A DNA stretch of 64,000 bases from Lepus europaeus (Eukaryota; Chordata; Mammalia; Lagomorpha; Leporidae), in the NCBI RefSeq assembly GCF_033115175.1, contig NC_084838.1, positions 68,912,468-68,976,467 of the forward strand, in the 5' to 3' direction. The notes under the pieces were generated by a model. That model did no database searches. It saw only the letters and a program-made list of their open reading frames with translations, and had not been told where the DNA came from. Position 1 is the stretch's first letter. Each line of letters starts with the position of its first letter. The position numbers were made by a program, and so were the translations under genes. This document shows positions 56,111 through 64,000 of the stretch, piece by piece.

Positions 56111-57592
56111 TATTAAAAACTTTTATTTAATGAATATAAATTTCCAAAGTACAGCTTATGAATTACATTGGCTTCCCCGCTCCCATAACTTCCCTCCCAC
56201 CTGCAACCCTCCCCTTTCCCGCTCCCTCTCCCCTTCCATTCACATCAAGATTCATTTTCAATTCTCTTTATATACAGAAGATCAGTTTAGTATATATTAA
56301 GTAAAGATTTCAACAGTTTGCACTCACATAGAAACACAAAGTGAAAAAATACTGTTGGAGTACTAGTTATAGCATTAAATAACAGTGTACAGCACATTAA
56401 AGACAGAGATCCTACATGATATTTTTTTAAAATTAATTTTCTATGCCATTTCCAATTTAACACCAGGTTTTTTTTTCCCATTTCCAATTATCTTTATATA
56501 CAGAAGATCGATTCTGCATATACTTAGTAAAGATTTCATCAGTTTGCACCCACACAGAAACACAAAGTATAAAAATACTGTTTCAGTACTAGTTATAGCA
56601 TCACTGCACATTAGAGAACACATTAAGGACAGATCCCACATGAGATGTAAGTACACAGTGACTCCTGTTGCTGACTTAACAATTTGACACTCCTGTTTAT
56701 GGCGTCAGTAATCTCCCTAGGTTCTAGTCATGAGTTGCCAAGGCTATGGAAGCCTTTAGAGTTCACTGACTTTGATCTTATTCCGATAGGGTCATAGTCA
56801 AAGTGGAAGTTCTCTCCTCCCTGCAGAGAAAGGTACCTCCTTCTTTGATGGCCCCGTTCTTTCCACTGGGATCTCACTCGCAGAGATCTTTTATTTAGGT
56901 CTTCTTCTTTTTTTTTTTTTCTTTTCCATGGTGTCTTGGCTTTCCATGCCTACAATACTCTCATGGGCTCTTCAGCCAGATCCGAATGCCTTAGGGGCTG
57001 ATTCTGAGGCCAGAGTGCTATTTAGGACACTACATTAACAGGCTGCAGAAGAAAAACCATATGATTCTCTCAATAGACGCATAGAAAGCATTTGATAAAA
57101 TACAACACCCTTTCATGATGAAAACTCTAAGCAAACTGGGTATGGAAGGAACATTCCTCAATACAATCAAAGCAATATATGAAAAACCCACGGCCAACAT
57201 CCTATTGAATGGGGAAAAGTTGGAAGCATTTCCTCTGAGATCTGGTACCAGACAGGGATGCCCACTCTCACCACTGCTATTCAACATAGTTCTGGAAGTT
57301 TTAGCCAGAGCTATTAGGCAAGAAAAAGAAATTAAAGGGATACAAATTGGGAAGGAAGAACTCAAACTATCCCTCTTTGCAGATGATATGATTCTTTATT
57401 TAGGGGACCCAAAGAACTCTACTAAGAGACTATTGGAACTCTTATAGAAGAGTTTGGCAAAGTAGCAGGATATAAAATCAATGCACAAAAATCAACAGCC
57501 TTTGTATACACAGGCAATGCCACGGCGGAGGAAGAACTTCTAAGATCAATCCCATTCACAATAGCTACAAAAACAATCAAATACCTTGGAAT
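56111..57592 (-). mobile_element. twin-primed (5'-inverted) L1
   Basis: 56111-57029 is an antisense L1 3' UTR (T-rich start, C-rich tract 56175-56240). From about 57030 to 57592 the orientation flips and ORF2 RT sequence reads on the plus strand (frame 57115-57447, [12 protein letters not shown]). The whole unit is flanked by a perfect 14-bp duplication atttttcatttttt (56097-56110 and 57593-57606), so it is a single insertion with 5' inversion. Confidence 0.9.
57115..57447 (+). pseudogene. L1 ORF2 reverse-transcriptase fragment
   Basis: 110-codon open stretch of the inverted half: RT motifs [16 protein letters not shown] and FADDMILY are intact, including both catalytic aspartates. It is a fragment only, without the endonuclease or C-terminus, and has no function by itself. 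Confidence 0.9.
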
Positions 57593-57606
57593 ATTTTTCA
57601 TTTTTT

Positions 57607-58180
57607 AATAGAAAACTTTTATTTAATAAATATAAATTTCAAAAGTACAGTTTTTGGATTATAGTAGTTGTGCTCCCATAACCACCTTCCCACTCAAAAA
57701 CCATCCCATCTCCTACTCCCTCTCCCATTCCATTCTTCATTAAGATTCATTTTTAATTATCTTTATATACAGAAGATCAATTCTATACTGAGTAAAGATT
57801 TCAACAGATTGCACCCACACAGATACACAAAGTATAAAGTACTCTTTGAATATTAGTTTTACCGTTAATTCTCATAGTACAACACATTAAGGACAGAAGT
57901 CCTACATGGGGAGTAAGTGCACAGTGACTCCTGTTGTTGATTTAACAACTGACATTCTTGTTTATGGTGTCAGTAATCACCCAAGGCTCTTAGTATGAGC
58001 TGCCAAGGCTATGGAAGCCTCTTCAGTTCACAAACTCTGACCTTATTTAAACAAGGCCATAATCAAAGTGGAAGTTCTCTCCTACCTTCAGAGAAAAGTA
58101 CCTGCTTCTTTGATGGCCCCTCCTTTCCACCGAGATCTCACTCACAGAGATCTTTCATTTAGGTCATTTTTTTACACAGT
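57607..58180 (-). mobile_element. 5'-truncated L1 (3' UTR)
   Basis: Antisense L1 3' UTR from its T-rich end at 57607, C-rich tract at 57670-57730, to about 58180. Its T-tail appears to have been the target for the twin-primed L1 next to it. Confidence 0.85.
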
Positions 58181-58194
58181 GGCTAAAGACTGAC

Positions 58195-58230
58195 CTTTTT
58201 TTGACAGGCAGAGTTAGACAGTGAGAGAGA

Positions 58231-58269
<39 letters not shown>

Positions 58270-58552
58270 CTTCCTTTTTCCATTGGTTCACCCAAGTAGC
58301 TGCTACGGCTGGTGAGTTGCAGCCAGTGTGCTGCACTGATCCAAAGCCAGGAACCAGGTGCTTCCTCCTGGTCTCCCATGCAGGTGCAGGGCCCTAGGAC
58401 CTGGGCTATCCTCCACTGCACTCCTGGGCCACAGCATAGAGCTGTACTGGAAGAGGAGCAACCAGGACAGAACCGGCGCCCTGACTGGGACTAGAACCTG
58501 GGGTGCCGGCACCGCAGGCAGAGGATTAGCCTAGTGAGCCACAGCACTGGCC
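58195..58552 (-). mobile_element. CSINE (GC-rich young form)
   Basis: Antisense, tttttttgacaggcagagtt start, (ga)n at 58218-58266, end acagcactggcc. Flanking aagactgacctt and aagacttacttct may be its diverged target duplication. Confidence 0.9.
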
Positions 58553-58565
58553 AAGACTTACTTCT

Positions 58566-58922
58566 TTTTTTCTTTTTTTTTTATTTTTAAATTTTTGACA
58601 AGCAGAGTGGACAGTGAGAGAGAGAGACAGAGAGAAATGTCTTCCTTTGCCGTTGGTTCACCCTCCAATGGCCACCGCAGCCGCGCGCTGCAGCCGGTGC
58701 ACCACGCTGATCCGAAGGCAGGAGCCAGGTGCTTCTCCTGGTCTCTCATGGGGTGCAGGACCCAAGCACTTGGGCCATCCTCCACTGCACTCCCAAGCCA
58801 CAGCAGAGAGCTGTCCTGGAAGAGGGGCAACCGGGACAGAATCCAGTGCCCCGACCGGGACTAGAACCTGGTGTGCCGGCACCACAAGGCAGAGGATTAG
58901 CCTGTTGAGCCACGGCGCTGGC
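58566..58922 (-). mobile_element. CSINE (GC-rich young form)
   Basis: Antisense, T-rich start, end gagccacggcgctggc. Perfect 15-bp duplication ccaagacttacttct (58551-58565 and 58923-58937). Landed at the edge of the previous CSINE. Confidence 0.95.
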
Positions 58923-58937
58923 CCAAGACTTACTTCT

Positions 58938-59855
58938 AAGGGTGCAGTTTAAAAACTTGCCATGGGACCCCAAATTCCATAAAGCTTGGTGGTAAAAATG
59001 CCATCTAAGTGTTAAAGTGATCATATTAAGTGTCAAAAGTGGTTATATAGATAGGATTAAGTGTTAAAGGGATCATATATATAAGATCAAGTGTCTGGTA
59101 ATAACAATAGAGAGAATTAAAAAGGAGAGAATGTTCCAACATAGGAAGCAGTCCACACAGCAAACTCATAGAATGACAATCACTTTAAATAGCACTCTAT
59201 CCTCAGAATCAGCCTTTAAGGCATTCCTGTCTGGCTGTAAAGCCCATGAAAGCATTTCAGGCATGGAAAGCCAAGATACTGTAGCAAAAAATGTCCTACA
59301 TGAAGAATCGAAATGAGAGAGACCCCAGTAGAAAGAAGTGGACATCAAAGAAGGATATAGTTTTCTCTGAAGGGAGAAGAGAACTTCCACTTTGCTTATG
59401 GCCTTGTCTAAATACTAATGGAGACTGTGGATTCAAAAGGCTTCCATAGCCTTGGCAGCTCATGTCAGGAGTCTCTGGTGATCACTGACATCCTACATAA
59501 GAGTGTTAATTGTTAAACTGACAACAGGAGTCACTGTGCACTTACTTCCCATGTAGGACTTCTGTCCTCAAGGAGTTGTATTATGAGAATTACCTATAAA
59601 ACTTGTTCTCAAACATTGTGTGTGTGTGTGTTTGAATTGTTGAAATCTTTACTTAGTATAGAGTTGATCTTCTGTTAATTGAAAATTCTGTTAATGGAGA
59701 ATGGGACTGGGAATGGGAGAGAGAGGAGGAGGTGGGGTAGGAGTGGGTGTGGGAGGGTGAGTATGGTGGGAAGAATCATTAATTCCTAAAATTGTAGTTA
59801 TAAAATTTGTACTCCTTAAATAAAAGGTTTCTTTGAAAAAAAAAGATAAATAAAT
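58938..59855 (+). mobile_element. 5'-truncated L1 (3' UTR)
   Basis: Sense L1 3' UTR from about 58938 to the aaataaaaggtttctttg tail. G-rich tract at 59700-59775; a (tg)n run near 59616-59630. Diverged relative to 31318-32120. Confidence 0.8.
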
Positions 59856-60185
59856 AAAAGTTACATATTTCAATATATACATATACATATATATTGTGCA
59901 AGACTTTAAAAGTTATTCCATTATATATGGAATAAACTAATTAGGTTTAATGGAAAAAGACCACAGAAGTGAATGTTATAGCTATGAGAAACTATGTTAA
60001 AGATATGGGTATGTAAAAAAGTAAAAAGGTAGCATGTTCTTCCTTGATAGCATTCTCTTTTGCCCTCGTTCTCGTATGCTCTGATGAAGTCAGCAGTCCT
60101 GTTATGGAAAGTTCTGTAGTAATCATGTCAATTACAGTTTACCAGATTCCTGTGTTTGTAGGCTCTAACTTATAAGGAAACTACA

Positions 60186-60503
60186 GGGGCTAGTGTTGTG
60201 GCACAGTGGGTTAAGCTGCTGCCTGCAACACCAGCATCGCATAATGATATCAGTTCAGATCTTGCCTGCTACATTTCAGTCCAGCTTCATGATAATGCAC
60301 CTGAGAGAGCAGTGGAAGATAGTCCAAGTGCTTGGCCCCTGTACCCACTGTGAGAGCCAAATGGAGCTCCTGGCTCCTGGCTTCAATCTGGCCCAGCTCT
60401 GGCCATTGCAGCCATTTGGGGAGTGAACAAGGAAATGGAGGATGTCTTTCTTTGTGTCTCTCCTCTCTCTGTAACCCTACCTTTCAAATAAATAAGTTAA
60501 TTG
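60186..60503 (+). mobile_element. CSINE (older form)
   Basis: ggggctagtgttgtggcaca ... accctacctttcaaataaat. Confidence 0.92.
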
Positions 60504-60512
60504 AAAGAAGGA

Positions 60513-60618
60513 TAGATTGATGGAAGGATTGAAGGAAGGAAGGAAGAAAGGGAGGGAGGGAGGGAAGGAGGGAGGAAGGGAGAAAGGAAGGGAAGGAGGT
60601 AGGAAGGAAGGAAGGAAC
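60513..60618 (+). repeat. (GGAA)n / (GGGA)n microsatellite
   Basis: Purine-only run of ggaa, ggga and ggagg units directly downstream of a CSINE tail, which probably seeded it. Long open frames on both strands here are low-complexity artefacts. Confidence 0.92.
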
Positions 60619-61647
60619 TATAAAAAGAAAATACATCTTTTATATCTACTATCTGAAGGAGAATTTTTTGGGGGGTCACCAAATTTTCCTGCAAAAATAT
60701 AGCAGAACATGCATTATTGAGACATTTGAGACAGTTAATTAATTTTTAAAATGATTTCCAGAAACAAGAAATACAAATTAATAGAAAAATAGCAACTGTT
60801 TTATGAGTGTATAGAGGTTAAGGATGTTTTTCTTTTAAAATTTGCTTTAGAATTATCATAATTTTAAAATAGAAACAAAATGAAAGCTAGTTTGTTGTAT
60901 TAAAAGGAATAAACATGAAAAGTAAATAATACTTGACATACTTGAAGAAACACATAAATAGTAGAAAACAGAAGAATCATTCTTATTTCTGGAGGTGAGA
61001 CAGGTTAACTATAAAACAATTGGGTGAACATATTCATTTCTAATACACACACACACATACACATATATATACAATATTCCCTCTGTGTATTTGTGTACAC
61101 ATTTACTTTTTATCTTCATCAGTTATCTTGACTTATAAGCTGTGTACAATGTTTTATTCACTTATTAAAGGGGTCATATGTATGTAGTGTTATACCTTGT
61201 TAAACCTATAAACCAAAGTATAATCATCTGGTTGGAAAAGTGGAATCAGATATACCATAATCTGTTACAGAGAACTTTCTTTGGTAATTATGATTACAGA
61301 CAACTTTTACATATATTTCTTGAAAAACCACAAGAAGTAGAGGATAGATGCATTCCCATAGACTTTCTGAGGTCAGCTGAATGAACTGCCATCTGACTGG
61401 GGCTTTTTCTGTACACTGAAGTCAGTAGTCAGGGTCCCAGAATGGGTACGTCAGAGGTCAGAAGTTCAGTCGGCAGGGAAGGGCTGGGTGACTTGGCATG
61501 GGTGATTCCAGCCTGACTAATAGAAACATACACATGAGAGTACAAAGGATCATGAGCATGGCAGGAACATCTTGGAAATCTCTGCAGAGAAGATAATTGC
61601 AAAAGAGAAATGGTCCCTTGAAAACATCATGCTAACGAAAGAAAGCA
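60619..61647. other. unassigned AT-rich sequence
   Basis: No gene or repeat recognised except a short (ca)n/(ta)n run at 61047-61072. Confidence 0.35.
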
Positions 61648-61978
61648 GGGGCCAGCGTTGTGATACAGTGGGTTAGGTCACTGCTTGTGATGCTGGTGTC
61701 ACATATCTGAGTGCCTGTCAGAGCCCTAGCTAATCTCCCTGCTAATACGTCTGAAAAGGCAGCAATAATGACTCAAGGACTTGGGCTTCTGCCACTCACA
61801 TGAGAAATTCAGAAGCGGTTCCTGACTGTGGTTTTGGCCTGGCCCAGACCTGGCTGTTGGAATCATGTGAGGAGTGAACCAGCAGATGGAAGATCTCTCT
61901 CTCTCTCTCTCTCTCTCCATCTTTCTGTCTGTCATTCTACATTTCAACTGAATAAATAATGTTTTAAAAATTATGACT
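61648..61978 (+). mobile_element. CSINE (older form)
   Basis: ggggccagcgttgtgataca ... (ct)n ... tttcaactgaataaataat. Confidence 0.9.
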
Positions 61979-62246
61979 TTAAAAAAATGAAGCCATATAC
62001 AAAAGGCCACATGTTATATGGTCTCATTTATTTGAGATGTCTAGAATAGGCAAATTGAGATAGAGAGAAAGTGTATTAGTGGTTCCCAGTGTCTTAGGGG
62101 AGAGGAGAATGGGAAATGACTACCAATGAGTATGAACATCCTCTTCAAGATGTTGAAAATGCCCTGGAATTAGTGTGATAGATTCACAATTCTACAAATA
62201 TATAAAAATCACTGAGTTGTGCACTATAAAAAGATAATCTTATATG

Positions 62247-62587
62247 GGCCGGCACCGTGGCTCAACAGGCTAATCCTCCGCCTTGCGGCGCTGGCACACC
62301 GGGTTTTAGTCCTGGTCGGGGCGCTGGATTCTATCCCAGTTGCCCCTCTTCCAGGCCAGCTCTCTGCTGTGGCTTGGGAGTGCAGTGGAGGATGGCCCAA
62401 GTGCTTGGGCCCTGCACCCATGGGAGACCAGGAGAAGCACCTGGCTCCTGGCTTCGGATCACTGCGGTGTGCCGGCCACAGCGGGCCAGCCACAGCGGCC
62501 ATTGGGGGGTGAACCAACTGCAAAGGAAGACCTTTCTCTCTGTCTCTCTCACTGTCCACTCTGCCTATCAAAAAAAAAAAAAAAAGC
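62247..62587 (+). mobile_element. CSINE (GC-rich young form)
   Basis: ggccggcaccgtggctcaac to ctgcctatc plus A tract. Perfect 12-bp duplication taatcttatatg (62235-62246 and 62588-62599). A short internal repeat of gccacagcgg at about 62474-62500. Confidence 0.95.
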
Positions 62588-62699
62588 TAATCTTATATGA
62601 ATTATTCCTCAATAAAATTGCCATGAAAAAACAAAAGAGGGACAAATGGTTATTTGGATACCATATTTGGATAAAAAATCTCTTTTAAATTGAGGAAAC

Positions 62700-62969
62700 A
62701 TGGCCAGCGCCGCGGCTCACTAGGCTAATCCTCCACCTGCGGTGCTGTCCCGGTTGCCCCTCTTCCGGGCCAGCTCTCTGCTGTGGCCCGGGAGTGCTTG
62801 GGCCCTGCACCCCATGGGAGACCAGGAGAAGCACCTGGCTCCTGCCTTCGGATCAGCGCGGTGCGTCGGCCGCAGCGGCCATTGGAGGGTGAACCAACGG
62901 CAAAAGGAAGACCTTTCCCTCTGTCTCTCTCTCTCACTGTCCACTCTGCCTGTCAAAAAATAAATAAAT
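62700..62969 (+). mobile_element. CSINE (GC-rich young form, internally deleted)
   Basis: tggccagcgccgcggctcac to ctgcctgtc (aaat)n. A piece before tcccggttgcccc and another before gtgcttgggcc are missing. Perfect 13-bp duplication aaattgaggaaac (62687-62699 and 62970-62982). Confidence 0.95.
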
Positions 62970-62982
62970 AAATTGAGGAAAC

Positions 62983-63209
62983 CTCTTCAAAAGCACTTTC
63001 TTGGCTTAAAAAAATTAAACCTTTTACTGTCTTCCCAGTGTCCAAGTCCATCTCTCCACAAGACACCCCTTCCCACTATCATAATTAATGGATGATCTGA
63101 CTTCTAAACTTGCTTATTAGGTAGAGAGTTTTACCTTTCTCTAGAGCTAAAAAAATGAGATATCAAGAAATTAGTTTAAATGTCATGAATAATGTTTGAC
63201 ATTAAGCCA
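62983..63209. other. unassigned sequence
   Basis: Nothing recognised. Confidence 0.3.
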
Positions 63210-63715
63210 AGTGATGCTATGACTGGTACTGAAACAGTATCTTTATACTTTGCGTTTCTGTGTGGGCGCAGACTGATGAGGTCTTTGCTAATTATATACT
63301 GAAGTGATCTTTTGTATAGAAAGAGAATTGGAAATGAAAAAAAAAAAAACAACCTGGTGTTAAAATGGAAATGGCATAGAAAATTAATTAATTTGAAAAA
63401 AAATTATGTAGGATCTCTGTCTTTAATGTGCTGTACATTGCTATTTAATGCTATAATTAGTAATCCAATGGTAGTTTTTTCACTTGATGTTGCTATATGG
63501 GCAAAATGTTGAAATCTTTACCTAATATACACTAAACTGATCTTCTGTATACAAAGAGAATTGAAAATGAATCTTTACATGAATGGAAGGGGAAAGGGAG
63601 CGGGAAAGGGGAGGGTTGCGGGCGGGAGGGAAGTTATGGGAGGGGGGAAGCCATTGTAACCCATAAGCTATACTTTGGAAATTTATATTCATTAAATAAA
63701 AGTTTAATAAAAAAA
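63210..63715 (+). mobile_element. 5'-truncated L1 (3' UTR)
   Basis: Sense L1 3' UTR in the full two-part form: first part 63210-63345, second part 63395-63715 with the G-rich tract at 63585-63645, ending attaaataaaagttt plus A tail. It mirrors the antisense copy at 3844-4450. Confidence 0.88.
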
Positions 63716-64000
63716 TGCAATTATAAACTAATACCACACACTCATTTAAATATTTATTGCCTCTAGAAACATGTCAATTTACCTATTATACATTAGGAAG
63801 TGAAGTTTTTGTAGTTCTTCCAAGTTTTAGATTTTCTGTAATTGCCTTTTTTTTTTTTTTTTTAAAGCGGAAACTTGGTCTCCCTGAGTGTCTGGCTATT
63901 AGCTGTCTTTCTGTGATATATGAAAGTTATTTTGTGTTCTAGATTATCGATTTTCCTCTTAGTTCACAGTGGACCAAAGACCACTCCTAGAAGGCTTGTT
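63716..64000. other. unassigned sequence
   Basis: Nothing recognised except a T-run at 63847-63863. Confidence 0.3.

Noticed and set aside
60497..60702. Pro/Ser- and Gly/Lys/Glu-rich ORFs
   Set aside because: Low-complexity translations of the GGAA microsatellite.

Overview
This window looks like repeat-rich nuclear DNA from a lagomorph, very probably rabbit. The basis is the density of tRNA-derived SINEs of the rabbit C-repeat (CSINE) type: about 28 intact or near-intact copies, either the GC-rich form beginning gccggcgccgtggctca and ending ctgcctgtc plus an A tract, or the older form beginning ggggccagcactgtgg and ending in (aaat)n. They are accompanied by L1 elements whose 3' UTRs carry a long G-rich tract, as in rabbit L1. 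There is no bacterial, phage or plasmid content. I see no intact protein-coding gene and no convincing host exon with splice signals. The open reading frames are explained by L1, endogenous retrovirus (ERV) remnants, SINE read-through or chance.

The one host-gene-derived locus is a processed pseudogene of the ribosome-biogenesis gene NIP7 (8344-10352). It has a 15-bp target-site duplication, a polyadenylation signal, an A-rich tail, all 180 codons in register and a single premature stop at codon 98. Its 3' UTR holds an ancient MIR and was later hit by a CSINE.

Layout. 1-7500: mosaic of minus-strand retroviral pieces (solo LTRs, an env remnant with its 3' LTR, an LTR with a proline-type primer-binding site) and L1 fragments. 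7485-10367: L1 3' end, then the NIP7 retrocopy. 10400-14900: LTRs, SINEs, an L1 ORF2 fragment and about 1.4 kb of unassigned sequence. 15000-27750: a scrambled block with an L1 5' UTR, a gammaretrovirus-like pro-pol, an env tail with polypurine tract and LTR start, a long antisense L1, and a 5' LTR with leader, all on the minus strand but in non-canonical order. 27970-38650: dense SINE field with nested and inverted insertions. 38700-47000: the oldest sequence, with MIR, LINE-2, an ancient L1, a mariner-like element, a MaLR LTR and a MER5-like fragment. 49990-58190: a long degenerate sense-strand L1, followed by a twin-primed (5'-inverted) L1 inside the T-tract of another L1. 58190-64000: SINEs, L1 3' ends and a GGAA microsatellite.

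The genes do not form a pathway; the window is a record of layered retrotransposition. At least a dozen insertions have target-site duplications readable by eye, so relative insertion order can be reconstructed. I did not find a new biological system. The items most worth checking are the NIP7 retrocopy, the scrambled ERV block, the twin-primed L1, a duplicated 65-bp segment 1.4 kb apart, and a compact CRE/GC-box/TATA cluster at 44537-44600.
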